A DNA stretch of 64,000 nt from Seleniibacterium sp963677135 (GTDB lineage: Bacteria; Desulfobacterota; Desulfuromonadia; Desulfuromonadales; Geopsychrobacteraceae), in the NCBI GenBank assembly GCA_963677135.2, contig CAXXLS010000012.1, forward strand, positions 248,001 through 312,000, in the 5' to 3' direction. Shown here in pieces: positions 33,865-42,929 of this stretch. The position numbers were made by a program, and so were the translations under genes. Position 1 is the stretch's first letter. Every line of letters begins with the position of its first letter. The notes below the pieces were generated by a model that saw nothing but the letters and a program-made list of their open reading frames with translations, searched no databases and was not told the DNA's origin.

Positions 33865-34329
33865 TCAAGGGCGTTCAATGCGGATGGAAATACTTCTGTC
33901 TAAAGTTTCCATTGTTGCCAAGGGTGCACTGATAGTGCCCAAAGTCACCAGGCCATCATATAGTTTATGAGAAATGTCTTCGTCTTTATACAGGATAGCG
34001 AGTTCGTTGCTATCCTGTGCATAAACAATGTCACCATTGAGCCAGCCACTGTGCAGGCTTCTATTATCGACGGGTAATGAGTCTCTGATAGCGCCACAAT
34101 AGCCATGAGAGTATCTCTGTAGATTCGCAGAATAAGGCAGTTTGGCTATGAGGGCCTTTGATGTTTTACTGTCGTTTAAAATAGCTGGAATAACGGTATT
34201 GTTGATGATCAATAGAACGTCTGTCCCGTCTTCAATGGTGCGACTCGCGTATACGGCATCGGCAGAGCTTTCTGAAGCAAAACCTAAAGAACAAATGGTC
34301 AGCAGAACCAGTATTCCTGTTTTCAACAT
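33865..34329 (-). CDS. Exported cyclophilin-like fold protein (paralogue 4)
   Basis: 154 residues with a signal peptide (LVLLTICSLGFAS) and the cyclophilin-like pattern: TVIPAILNDSKTSKALIAKLP, HGYCGAIRDSLP, WLNGDIVYAQDSNELAILYKD and GTISAPLATMETLDR. The tyrosine-cysteine-glycine segment matches paralogue 3 rather than the 4.7/5.2-kb pair, so two sub-lineages exist in one window. AGGGAG lies seven bases before the ATG. Single gene between DUF362 and MipA. Role unknown. Confidence 0.78.
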   Translation of the reverse strand: MLKTGILVLLTICSLGFASESSADAVYASRTIEDGTDVLLIINNTVIPAILNDSKTSKALIAKLPYSANLQRYSHGYCGAIRDSLPVDNRSLHSGWLNGDIVYAQDSNELAILYKDEDISHKLYDGLVTLGTISAPLATMETLDRSISIRIERP

Positions 34330-34514
34330 AATAACTCCCTGTATGCCGTTGCATAATGAGGCGTAAAGAAGAGGATGAAATATCCATGTAAATTCAACTT
34401 TTACCTTCTTTAGCGTAGCGGGATAAAATGTAAAAATGAATACCTAGAACTCCTGGATTCTTGCCTGATCCTGCTCGTCGAGAATTGCACCCCCGTGGTC
34501 CTGATTTTGCTCGG

Positions 34515-35282
34515 CTACATCTTCCAGCGATAGGTCGCCATCAGCCCGAAAACCATCTGATTATTGTCCCCTGCATCACGAACGATGGGACTGGCTTTTG
34601 CATCATTGAGTAGCGCATTGTAGCCGAAGATCCCCACGATTCCCCATTGCGGCCAAAGGGTGTTACAGTGGGCAACGATGTTTATTCCGACATCTTTGAA
34701 ACCGCCGTCGGCTTTGAAATTTGGTAAAGTGCTGCTGCCGCGATTGCCGGAATGAATGCTGAAATATGTATCCATGTAATCATTGTCAGCATAGGTGATA
34801 TGAACTGTCGGTGAGATCCTCAGGTTGTCCATCGCCCGCCAATGATATCCTGCTGTTGCCTTGATGAGGGTGCCCTCATGTTGATCGGACACGTCGGTCA
34901 AAACTTCCAGTCCCAGGGTGACATTTTTGAGATTGAAGGCGCCGAAGGCACCGGCCTCAAATGCGGCATCGATATTTTTTAAGGCATCGACCTGATCGTT
35001 GTCGACCTTGCCACGAGCCTGACGATAATTGAGTAGCGGACCAAAGTTTATCTTTTTGCTGGGAATGAAGTTGAATCTGAAATTGGTTCCCAGAGAAAAA
35101 TAGCGCCCATTTTCGAAATTGCCTCTCAGAGAAAGTGCCGGAATAAAGGTGTCATTATCAGAGCCTTCATAATCCGGAGCGGTTATCGCACCGAAGGACG
35201 CAACGTATTGGCCTGCCCAGACTGTGGATGTCATCAACAAGATGAGAAACCCTCCCAGTAAAAAGACCTTCGAATTATTCAT
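34515..35282 (-). CDS. MipA/OmpV-family outer membrane protein
   Basis: About 255 residues: signal peptide (VFLLGGFLILLMTSTVWA) then an outer membrane beta-barrel of the MipA/OmpV family, opening VASFGAITAPDYEGSDNDTFIPALSLRG and ending in the aromatic-basic TYRWKM typical of barrels. The ATG at 35282 follows AAAGGTGA at six bases; a GTG three codons upstream is less likely. MipA proteins scaffold murein hydrolases or act as porin-like channels. Ends in a region without further genes before the efflux pump. Confidence 0.88.
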   Translation of the reverse strand: MNNSKVFLLGGFLILLMTSTVWAGQYVASFGAITAPDYEGSDNDTFIPALSLRGNFENGRYFSLGTNFRFNFIPSKKINFGPLLNYRQARGKVDNDQVDALKNIDAAFEAGAFGAFNLKNVTLGLEVLTDVSDQHEGTLIKATAGYHWRAMDNLRISPTVHITYADNDYMDTYFSIHSGNRGSSTLPNFKADGGFKDVGINIVAHCNTLWPQWGIVGIFGYNALLNDAKASPIVRDAGDNNQMVFGLMATYRWKM

Positions 35283-35500
35283 CTGAATCACCTTTCGTTA
35301 ATTTTGAGTCGTGCTGTAGCTTGTTAAGAACAAACTGATAAATGTCGTTTAGGGCTTGCGCCAAACGCATCGATTCTTCTGGTAAATTTTGAAATGAAAC
35401 GTCCATTCCAAAACGCTAAGTATTGTGATTGCGTTTCGGGCGGTGAGAAATGATCGTCTAACCTCCCGATTTTCATTGCTACCGCTGCCGAGGATGTGCC

Positions 35501-36967
35501 TTATTTTGAATGATCGATAACCTGGCGCTTCATGAGGAAAGCCGGCAGGAAGGCAAGAAGAAAAATGGCCCCAACCACCAGAAAACTGTCCTGGTAGCCC
35601 ATAATATTGGCCTGAAAATGTATATTCGGTTCGATTCCGGACAGTTTGCTCAGCTTATAAGTATGGACATCGGTTCTTCTGTCCAGAAGAACCGAGAACA
35701 GGTTTACACCGACAGCTCCTCCGAGTTGCCTGATAAAATTTAAAGCTCCTGACCCTTCAGAAACATTGGCTAAAGGCAAAGCTCTGAGAGCTCCGGCACT
35801 GAGGCTGGGAATAATTGTACCAAGCCCTATACGACCGATCATGAGCCATGCCATGAACAGCCAGAAGGGGGTTTCTACTCGGGCATTGGTCATTAGGAAA
35901 GACGAGAGGGCAAAAAGTCCAAGTCCGATCATGATGGGGATGTATGGCTGTAGACGGTCTGCCAGGCGACCTGAAATCGGAAAGACAATAGCTAGAATCA
36001 GCCCTGCCGGCATGAGTAGGAAGCCGGACTGTGTCGGGCTATAGCCTTGTATTGTCTGTACAAAAAGAGGGACAAGATACATGCTGCCAAAATTTCCAGC
36101 TCCAAAGATCGTTGCAACCAGGCAGGCGCCGTAAAATCCTGGCTTCGAGAAGAGTTTTGGATTCAACAGAGGGGCCGTTTGTTTAATTTCCCAGAGAACA
36201 AAAAAGCCGCAAAAAATAATGGCGATCCCCAGGTGGACCAGGATTTTTGCGGACATCCAGCCGTCTTGCTGACCGTTGGACATGCCATAGAACAGGTTCG
36301 CCAGAAAAATCACGATAAAAGCGAACCCGAACCAGTCAAAGGGCCGAGATTCCTTGGCCTTTACCTGTTGGGGAAGAAAATAGACAGCCAGAACAAAAGC
36401 GGCCGCAGACAATGGCAGTCCCAAAAAAAAGACATAGTGCCAACTGAAACTGTCAACCATGATTCCGCCGAGAGGGGGGCCGAAAGCCGGTGCCAGGACA
36501 ATACCGATTCCCATAATGCCCATTGCGGACCCGCGCTTTTCAGGGGGGAAAACCTGAAACAAGACCTGCATGGAAAAGGGCTGTAAAACCCCGGCGGCCG
36601 CCCCTTGCATCAGCCTGGAAAAGACCAAAACCTCCGGAACCGACGCCAGTCCTCCAAGCAGTGAGGCAAAAAAGAAGATCCCCATGGATAAGAGATAGGT
36701 CGTTCGCAGCCCTAATCGCTCGGTAAGCCAGGCATTGAGCAACATTGTGGAGGTCATTGCTGCAAGAAAGCCGGTTGACAAAATCTGAACGGATCCCTGT
36801 CCCAAATCAAAGGTATGCATGATTTCCGGGAGGGCCACATTGACAATGGTCGCAGTTAATACTGTCGATATTGTTCCAAGCAAGACCGTACAGGATGCGA
36901 ACCATGGATATCTGCTGCCGTAACGGGTAAACAGCGGAGCGAAGGGATTATCGACAATTTCAGACAT
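35501..36967 (-). CDS. DHA2-family multidrug efflux MFS permease (EmrB-like)
   Basis: 488-residue, 14-helix drug/proton antiporter. Motifs: VNVALPEIMHTFDLGQGSVQ (about 43-62), WLTERLGLRTTYLLSM (motif A region), RLMQGAAAGVLQPFSMQVLF (motif B, about 117-136) and GIGIVLAPAFGPPLGGIMVD (motif C). Downstream of a MarR gene on the same strand with 134 bases between, so repression by that MarR is likely. No membrane-fusion (EmrA) gene is adjacent. Substrate unknown. Confidence 0.9.
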   Translation of the reverse strand: MSEIVDNPFAPLFTRYGSRYPWFASCTVLLGTISTVLTATIVNVALPEIMHTFDLGQGSVQILSTGFLAAMTSTMLLNAWLTERLGLRTTYLLSMGIFFFASLLGGLASVPEVLVFSRLMQGAAAGVLQPFSMQVLFQVFPPEKRGSAMGIMGIGIVLAPAFGPPLGGIMVDSFSWHYVFFLGLPLSAAAFVLAVYFLPQQVKAKESRPFDWFGFAFIVIFLANLFYGMSNGQQDGWMSAKILVHLGIAIIFCGFFVLWEIKQTAPLLNPKLFSKPGFYGACLVATIFGAGNFGSMYLVPLFVQTIQGYSPTQSGFLLMPAGLILAIVFPISGRLADRLQPYIPIMIGLGLFALSSFLMTNARVETPFWLFMAWLMIGRIGLGTIIPSLSAGALRALPLANVSEGSGALNFIRQLGGAVGVNLFSVLLDRRTDVHTYKLSKLSGIEPNIHFQANIMGYQDSFLVVGAIFLLAFLPAFLMKRQVIDHSK

Positions 36968-37101
36968 CGTAGAGACTTGAACCTTTAACCTGTTGAGTGA
37001 GCAGCATCTGTAAATAGAATACTCCGCAGCTCAGCAGACCGTACTGAATGTTCAGCAAATCGTTCATTATTGGGGCTTGTATTTGTATGTATTGGCCAAA
37101 A

Positions 37102-37563
37102 TCATTTTTCTTGCCAATCTGGGCTGTGCAGGGAGTTCAGTTTTTGGGAAATCGCGTGAATTACTTTAAGACTGGTCTCAATTTCGGTGTCTTCAAAATC
37201 TGCAAGAAGTTCATGTCGCAGTGATGTTACGACCTGAAGAATTTCGTTGAATTTATCGGTGGCCTTATCGCTGAATTTGATAATTTTTGTTCGCCGATCG
37301 GCCGGAATAGAGCATCTCTCAATAAATCTCTCAGCTTCAAGCCAGTCGAGGGTTTTGACCATTGTCGGGCCTTTTACCCCAACCGCATCGGCCAGCTCTG
37401 CCTGAATTGCCTCTCCTCCGAGCTTTTTGAGGTAGAAAAGTGTTAACCAGCGGGATTCCGTCAACCCATAAATAGCCAGCCGCCGATCAATTTCAGAACG
37501 CCACATACGGACCATACGATTAGCATAAAAGGCAAAGCCGGGATAATCTTTTGATGTGGGCAC
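37102..37563 (-). CDS. MarR-family transcriptional regulator 2
   Basis: 153-residue MarR protein; HTH IQAELADAVGVKGPTMVKTLDWLEAERF (about 53-80) and wing CSIPADRRTKII. An ATG at 37578 is in frame, but it lies inside GGGGAGG, which sits six bases before the GTG at 37563; that GTG is the better start. Upstream dyad-like TTAGCTATCTAA matches a site at the other MarR gene. Likely autoregulated and controlling the downstream DHA2 pump. Confidence 0.9.
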   Translation of the reverse strand: MPTSKDYPGFAFYANRMVRMWRSEIDRRLAIYGLTESRWLTLFYLKKLGGEAIQAELADAVGVKGPTMVKTLDWLEAERFIERCSIPADRRTKIIKFSDKATDKFNEILQVVTSLRHELLADFEDTEIETSLKVIHAISQKLNSLHSPDWQEK

Positions 37564-37602
37564 GTTGAGCCTCCCCATATTGAAAAAATAGAGAAAAACT
37601 AG

Positions 37603-37614
37603 TTAGCTATCTAA
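37603..37614. promoter_or_regulatory. Candidate MarR operator upstream of marR 2
   Basis: TTAGCTATCTAA (dyad TTAG-N4-CTAA) lies 40 bases upstream of the MarR 2 start and resembles TTAGCTAGTTAG at 28482. The region 37579-37843 is otherwise AT-rich promoter DNA shared with the divergent gluconokinase gene. Confidence 0.45.
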
Positions 37615-37843
37615 TGAATCTGAATATTAAGTCAAAATAGAATCATGTCAACATCTATTTTCCGAAACCTAGACCTTATGAAGCAGGTCAACTGAAGCGA
37701 AGTGGATAACCCAAAAAAGGTAAATTTACAAACCTCAGTAACTACCTGGCAGAGACAACGGCTATCCTTATCAACAAAAATTTTGCCTGGTTTTCAATAT
37801 GCTTTATGCTTGAACGTCAATGATTTGAAATGAGGGAGAGATT

Positions 37844-38341
37844 ATGGCTATTGCAATAGTTCTGATGGGACCGATGGGGTGCGGAAAAACTACTGTCGGT
37901 AGAAAGCTGTCAAAGGAAACCGGCTGGGGGTTCATTGAAGGTGATGATTACCACCCCGAGGCAAATGTTGCGAAAATGGCAGCGGGCATACCGTTGACGG
38001 ATGAGGATCGCGAACCGTGGTTATTAGCTTTGCACGATTGTCTGACCGAAAAACTGGCCCGAAACGAAACCTGTATTCTGGCATGTTCCGCATTAAAGCA
38101 GTCTTACCGGAATCTGCTAGGGGTCGATCAGAACCGTATTTTTACGGTCTACCTGCACGGCACCCATGACATTATTAAACAACGACTGGGGTTACGCAAA
38201 CATCGCTATATGAACGACAGTCTACTGGAAAGTCAGATTGCTACACTGGAACAACCCACAGAGGGCATGCGCATCAGCATTGACATCCCACCACAACAGA
38301 TAGTGCAGAAAATAATTCATCAATTCGCTGACAAAACCTGA
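37844..38341 (+). CDS. gntK: Gluconokinase
   Basis: 165-residue P-loop kinase that phosphorylates gluconate to 6-phosphogluconate. Walker A GPMGCGKTTVG is at residues 8-18; EGDDYHPEANVAKMAAGIPLTDEDREPWL (about 32-60) is the gluconokinase-specific substrate loop, followed by ACSALKQSYR and FVYLHG-like TVYLHGTHD. Length is normal for the GntK/IdnK family. GAGGGAGAG precedes the ATG. It stands alone, with no gluconate permease or dehydratase nearby; the SMP-30 lactonase at 18.6 kb could in principle feed gluconate, but no direct link is visible. Confidence 0.94.
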   Translation: MAIAIVLMGPMGCGKTTVGRKLSKETGWGFIEGDDYHPEANVAKMAAGIPLTDEDREPWLLALHDCLTEKLARNETCILACSALKQSYRNLLGVDQNRIFTVYLHGTHDIIKQRLGLRKHRYMNDSLLESQIATLEQPTEGMRISIDIPPQQIVQKIIHQFADKT

Positions 38342-38591
38342 TTCACAGTTAATATAAAAAGAGGTATTTGCAGACGAGGGTTAACAACGACATGTTTTAA
38401 TCTTAGCCTCTTCCTTTGGAGAAACCTTCCCTTTGGTTGGATTGACTGAATTTCAGTCATAACCCAAAAAGCAAAGGTTGGTTGGATTTGTCGATTTATT
38501 CAATTCCGTAAAAAAACTGATCAGACGCATGATGTCAGGAAAAGACATCCCTAATATTGCTTATTTGATTTCACAACGACCTATTTTTGAT

Positions 38592-38618
38592 CCTCCTCCG
38601 CAGAATCTGTGGAGGAGG
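38592..38618 (-). terminator. 12-bp hairpin after sthA
   Basis: CCTCCTCCGCAG (38592-38603) pairs with CTGTGGAGGAGG (38607-38618), three-base loop, one G-T pair. It lies six bases beyond the sthA stop on the minus strand. No T tract follows leftward, so termination strength is uncertain. The rest of 38342-38591 shows nothing convincing. Confidence 0.55.
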
Positions 38619-38624
38619 CATAAA

Positions 38625-40031
38625 TCAAAGTCGGTTGAAGCCATTCAAGGCCGCCACCCGGTAGGCTTCGGCCATGGTTGGATAATTAAAAGTCGTGTTA
38701 ATAAAGTACTTGATATTGTTATACGGTGCCGGCTGACTCATGATTGCCTGACCAATGTGGAGGATTTCCGCAGCATTATGCCCGAAAACATGAATACCAA
38801 GAATCTCCAGTGTTTCACGGTGGAACAGTATTTTTAGCATCCCCGCTTTGTGACCGCTGATCTGCCCTCTTGCCAGGTGCCGGAAAAAGGCGTGGCCGAC
38901 TTCGTAAGGGATGTGCTGTTCTGTCAGCTCCTGTTCCGTTCCTCCGATGCAGCTGATCTCGGGCGTGGTGTAGATGCCGGTGGGGATGTCGCTGACCAGG
39001 CGCGCGTCACAGCGCCCTTCGGCAATATGGGTGGCGGCAAAACGTCCCTGGTCATAGGCGGCACTGGCCAGGTTGGGGAACCCGACCAGGTCGCCGACGG
39101 CGTAGATGTGGGGCTGCGAGGTCTGGAAGGCTTCGTTGACCTTGACGTTGCCACGGTGATTGACGTCTATGCCCAGCTCTTCAAGGCCGATCCCGAAGGA
39201 GTTTCCGGTTCTGCCGTTCGCCCAGAGCAGCATGTCCGACTTGATGATCTTCCCGGTTTTCAGGTGCAGAATGACCTCTTTGTCCGTCACTTCGACCCGC
39301 TCGTATTCTTCGTTCTGACGAATGACGATCCCCTGGATGTCGCGCATATGATAGCTCAGGGCGTTGCTGAATTCCTCGTCCAGATACTCGAGCAGACGGG
39401 CGCGGGTATTGATCAGATTCACCTTGATGCCGAGTTCCTTGAAGGCCGAAGCGTATTCTGAACCGATGACGCCGGCTCCGTAGACGGTGATGGTGTTGGG
39501 CAGTTCGGTCATCTGCAGAATGGTGTCGCTGTCGACCACGCGGGGATTGTCAAAGTCGATATCGTCAGGATGATAGGGGTGGGAGCCCGTTGCGATGATG
39601 AAATAATCCGCGGTCAGTTTCTGGCAGCTTCCCTGCTCGTTGGTGACCATCACGGTGTGGGTGTCGCTGAATACGGCATGCCCTTCAATGACCGCGACGT
39701 CATTCCGTTCGTAAAACCCCTGACGGTCGCTGACCTGCTGGTTGATGACATCGGCAACGGCGGACATGATGTCGTCACAGGTGAGTTTGGTGGCCTGGTA
39801 AAGCCGTTTGAACAGGGGACTGTGCTTTTTTCCGGTGTAATCCTGAATGACCCGGATCAGTGCTTTGCTGGGGATGGTCCCCAGGTGGGTACAGCCGCCG
39901 CCGACCATGGGATAGCGTTCCACGACGGCCACGGATTTGCCCGATTTCGCAAGTTTGATCGCGGCTCCTTCCCCTCCCGGACCGCTGCCGATGACAATGA
40001 CATCAAAATGGCTGGTTTCCAATTCCCTCAT
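38625..40031 (-). CDS. sthA: Soluble pyridine nucleotide transhydrogenase SthA
   Basis: FAD flavoprotein that moves reducing equivalents between NADPH and NAD+. 468 residues, as in E. coli SthA. FAD loop VIGSGPGGEGAAIKLAKSG (about 13-31); GGGCTHLGTIPSKAL (about 43-57) has a single Cys where dithiol reductases have CxxxxC, the SthA hallmark; the NAD(P) loop is VYGAGVIGSEYASAF (about 180-194); FAD-binding YAVGDLVGFPNLASAA near 312. The frame extends 13 codons upstream, but ATG at 40031 fits homologues and has AAGGAAGGG upstream. High-GC core gene at the point where composition changes. Confidence 0.95.
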   Translation of the reverse strand: MRELETSHFDVIVIGSGPGGEGAAIKLAKSGKSVAVVERYPMVGGGCTHLGTIPSKALIRVIQDYTGKKHSPLFKRLYQATKLTCDDIMSAVADVINQQVSDRQGFYERNDVAVIEGHAVFSDTHTVMVTNEQGSCQKLTADYFIIATGSHPYHPDDIDFDNPRVVDSDTILQMTELPNTITVYGAGVIGSEYASAFKELGIKVNLINTRARLLEYLDEEFSNALSYHMRDIQGIVIRQNEEYERVEVTDKEVILHLKTGKIIKSDMLLWANGRTGNSFGIGLEELGIDVNHRGNVKVNEAFQTSQPHIYAVGDLVGFPNLASAAYDQGRFAATHIAEGRCDARLVSDIPTGIYTTPEISCIGGTEQELTEQHIPYEVGHAFFRHLARGQISGHKAGMLKILFHRETLEILGIHVFGHNAAEILHIGQAIMSQPAPYNNIKYFINTTFNYPTMAEAYRVAALNGFNRL

Positions 40032-40267
40032 GATGACTGACGCCCTTCCTTGCAAGGATGAAAAAAGCATACGCTGCCAAGTTCAATGAAAAGCCTATCA
40101 TACTTTTATCCTGATGGGAGGGACAAGGGGGCGTGGTCAAAAAGGGGAGGCCTGAGCGTTTTTCTCTTCGGGCGGCCAGCTGCCGGGCGCCGGGGGTTTG
40201 CGGCACTGCAGGACAGCGGGTAAAATATGAATAGAACCATCAGTGATCGCGGGCGAAAGGCATCGCC

Positions 40268-40783
40268 ATGAGTGAAGAGCTGAAGACAACCAATGAACAC
40301 GAACCTGGTCACGACCTGCACCTGGAACACGAAGATAAAACCATCTGCATGCTGCATCGGATCATACGGTTCGCAGTCAAGATCCTGGCCATCCTCATGG
40401 TTGCGGTTATCATCTGGGGTATCGGCGATGTGATCTATGTTCTCTACCAGCGGCTGGCCGCGCCGCCGATGATGTTCCTGCAGATCAATGACATCCTTGC
40501 CACGTTCGGCGCCTTTCTCGCGGTTCTGATCGCCATCGAGATTTTCATCAACATCACCATGTATCTCAACAGTCACGTGATACCGGTTCGCCTGGTGGTG
40601 GCGACCGCTCTGATGGCGATTGCGCGAAAGGTCATTATCTTTGATTTTGAAGAACTGACCCCGGGCTACCTGTTCGGTACGGCGGCTGTCGTGGCCGCCC
40701 TCGGTCTGACTTACTGGCTGATTACCAGGAAGGTGTCATCCTCTGCGCCCTCCTGCAGCCAGGAGAGCGCAGAAGATGGTTAA
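40268..40783 (+). CDS. PsiE-family membrane protein
   Basis: 171 residues: His/Glu-rich N-terminus (EHEPGHDLHLEHED) followed by four transmembrane helices (about 40-62, 78-100, 112-130, 138-155). The segment ALMAIARKVIIFDFEELTP is the PsiE hallmark. PsiE is phosphate-starvation-inducible in E. coli but its molecular role is unknown. Convergent with def, divergent from sthA. Confidence 0.82.
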   Translation: MSEELKTTNEHEPGHDLHLEHEDKTICMLHRIIRFAVKILAILMVAVIIWGIGDVIYVLYQRLAAPPMMFLQINDILATFGAFLAVLIAIEIFINITMYLNSHVIPVRLVVATALMAIARKVIIFDFEELTPGYLFGTAAVVAALGLTYWLITRKVSSSAPSCSQESAEDG

Positions 40784-40797
40784 AACGTGTCGCCGGC

Positions 40798-41307
40798 CTA
40801 TTTTTTCTGCTTGCGGCGGAACAGGTCGGTTTTAAGGCTGGACACCCGATCAAGAAACAGGTAGCCGTCGAGGTGGTCGAGCTCATGCTGAACGGCGATG
40901 GCTTCAAACCCCTCGCAGTGGATCACCTGGCGTTGCTGGTTTTCATCGGTATACTGGACAACGATTTCCTCTGCCCGCCTGACATTCCCGGTATAGTCGG
41001 GAACCGACATGCAGCCTTCCCTGACGACCTGGTCCCCTTCGCGCTGAATGATTTTCGGGTTGACCATCTGCATCAGCCCGTGATTCTCCTGTTTCTTCCC
41101 GAGTTTGCTGTGCGATACGTCAACCACGACAGCCCGCCTCAAATCGCCGATCTGCGAGGCCGCAACCCCCACCGAATGACCAGCGGCAACCATGGTGTCG
41201 ACCAGGTCCTGCAGCAATCGGGAGACGGAATCATCAAACTCTTCAATCGGTTTGCAGACTTCTTTTAAACGCGGATCCGGATAAACAAGGACTTCCCTGA
41301 CAGCCAT
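40798..41307 (-). CDS. def: Peptide deformylase
   Basis: Metalloenzyme that removes the formyl group from nascent proteins. All three motifs are present: GVAASQ (about 48-53), EGCMS with metal Cys (about 97-101) and QHELDH with metal His pair and catalytic Glu (about 138-143). 169 residues, normal length. Starts immediately after the stop of the ACT-domain gene (no gap), so the two are translationally coupled. Confidence 0.96.
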   Translation of the reverse strand: MAVREVLVYPDPRLKEVCKPIEEFDDSVSRLLQDLVDTMVAAGHSVGVAASQIGDLRRAVVVDVSHSKLGKKQENHGLMQMVNPKIIQREGDQVVREGCMSVPDYTGNVRRAEEIVVQYTDENQQRQVIHCEGFEAIAVQHELDHLDGYLFLDRVSSLKTDLFRRKQKK

Positions 41308-41847
41308 CTAAAGCTCCATGGTCTCCAGCGAACGGACTGAAATATCGACCTTGAGCTGTTGTTTGAGGGCTTTCATCCAGCTTTCGACATCCTGCAGTTC
41401 TATTCCGTCTGGCAAAGTGGCTTCCAACATCATGACATAAACCGGGTTCTTCTCATCGCCGATCAGTTTGGTGTTCAGATCGGTAATATTGATCTTGTGC
41501 TCTCCCAGTTCTCTGGCGACCTGGTAAACGATCCCCGGTTTGTCCGAACCGTAAACCGAGATCATACAGTGCTCTCCTTCCAGGTCGGGCCGAATCTCGC
41601 CACCGGGTTTGAGGGTGCGGATGAAGACCGAGAGGTTGTGTTCCTCGAGGGGGGCGAAGGCACCCTTGAAGTCGTCGCCGGACTGCATTTCCGGACTGGA
41701 GATAATCAGGATCATGGAAAACTGGCCACCGAGGATGGAACAGCTCGAGTCGGCGATATTGAAACCGAGGCGATACAGGATTTCCGTTACCTGGGAGACA
41801 ATGCCGGGACGGTCCCGGCCGATAATGGTAAGGGCAAAGTAGGGCAT
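41308..41847 (-). CDS. Two-ACT-domain regulatory protein (GcvR-like)
   Basis: 179 residues with tandem ACT domains: first ALTIIGRDRPGIVSQVTEIL (about 4-23), second MISVYGSDKPGIVYQVAREL (about 95-114). Similar to glycine cleavage repressor GcvR-type proteins, which sense small molecules, probably amino acids. The frame stays open to 42006, but ATG at 41847 follows AGGAGG at six bases and starts at the first ACT strand. Upstream is ctaB (146-base gap), downstream is def directly abutting. Confidence 0.88.
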   Translation of the reverse strand: MPYFALTIIGRDRPGIVSQVTEILYRLGFNIADSSCSILGGQFSMILIISSPEMQSGDDFKGAFAPLEEHNLSVFIRTLKPGGEIRPDLEGEHCMISVYGSDKPGIVYQVARELGEHKINITDLNTKLIGDEKNPVYVMMLEATLPDGIELQDVESWMKALKQQLKVDISVRSLETMEL

Positions 41848-41992
41848 GAACTCCTCCTGCGCTTTGCGCTGGTCAAGGTGTTGTCTGTTAAAACAAGTCT
41901 GCAGGCAAGAGCTTGCCTGAACCGGACCATCTTTGCAAGGGTCCGAAGGGGGCCGGGCGCAATTATTCTCTCGGAGCAGTTCCAGCGGGCTG

Positions 41993-42913
41993 CTAAAAGC
42001 CGACAATACTGTCGAGAATCAGGACGGACAAAAGCAGTGCCATGGAGATGTTGGTCAGATGGAAGGCACGCTGGGACTCCCCGTTTTTTTTCATCTGCAG
42101 GTGCTCTTTACCCATCAGCAGGGCAAGGGCCAACAGTCCGGCCAGAAACAGTAGAACCAGGGTTGGGTGGCTGATGAAACCGAAGAGGGGAAATAGCAGG
42201 TAGCAGAGCAACAGGGCCGCCAGCCAGCAGGAATTGATCTGCAGCAGACGTCTGGTGGTGATCGATTCAAACAGGTTGGGCAGACCGCTCCGCCAGAGGT
42301 CGTCACGGTAACGGCACAACAGCAGCCAGGTGTGCGGAATTTGCCAGACGAACAGGGTCCCGGCCAGGATGAGGGACTTTTGGGTCAGCAGCATGCCCCC
42401 CGCAGCGGTCCAGCCGATGAGGGGCGGCAAGGCGCCGCAGAGCGCCCCCGGGATAGCGGCGAAAGGGGTGACTCGTTTCAGCGGCGTGTAGATGGCGTTG
42501 TACCAGACCACGGCCAGAATGCCGAGGAGCAGGGGCAGCCTGTCAGGCAGCAGACTCAGCAGCAGGGTACCGCCGGCGAGGGCCAGGGCCGCGAGCAGCA
42601 GCGCCCACTCCGGGGCCAACAGGCCGGTGGGCAGCGGCCGGGTCCTGGTGCGCACCATGGTCCCGTCAAGGTCCTGCTCCTGCCACTGGTTCAGGGCGGA
42701 ACAGCCGGCGGACAGCAGCCCGACGCTGAAGGTGATCAGCAGCATGCGGGCATTCCACAGGCCGCCGCCAAAAAGGTACCCCGCCAGTGCCGACAGGGCG
42801 ACCATCATCGACAGCTCAAGGCGAAACAACGCCCGGAGCGATTTTACTCTGGTCGCCAGCTGAGGTTTCTGGGCCGCGATTGCTTTTGGAATTCCCGGTT
42901 TGGGCACGTTCAT
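41993..42913 (-). CDS. ctaB: Protohaem IX farnesyltransferase (haem O synthase)
   Basis: Membrane prenyltransferase that converts haem B to haem O for the oxidase encoded just upstream. 306 residues, about nine helices. First prenyl-diphosphate motif NQWQEQDLDGTMVRTRTRPLP (about 78-98; Glu replaces the usual first Asp), second YTPLKRVTPFAAIPGALCGALPP (about 148-170). Start at ATG 42913 (GGGAAAG upstream), 16 bases after coxB. No ctaA (haem A synthase) is in the window, so whether the enzyme carries haem O or A cannot be told. Confidence 0.92.
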   Translation of the reverse strand: MNVPKPGIPKAIAAQKPQLATRVKSLRALFRLELSMMVALSALAGYLFGGGLWNARMLLITFSVGLLSAGCSALNQWQEQDLDGTMVRTRTRPLPTGLLAPEWALLLAALALAGGTLLLSLLPDRLPLLLGILAVVWYNAIYTPLKRVTPFAAIPGALCGALPPLIGWTAAGGMLLTQKSLILAGTLFVWQIPHTWLLLCRYRDDLWRSGLPNLFESITTRRLLQINSCWLAALLLCYLLFPLFGFISHPTLVLLFLAGLLALALLMGKEHLQMKKNGESQRAFHLTNISMALLLSVLILDSIVGF

Positions 42914-42929
42914 TCCTGTACTTTCCCAC

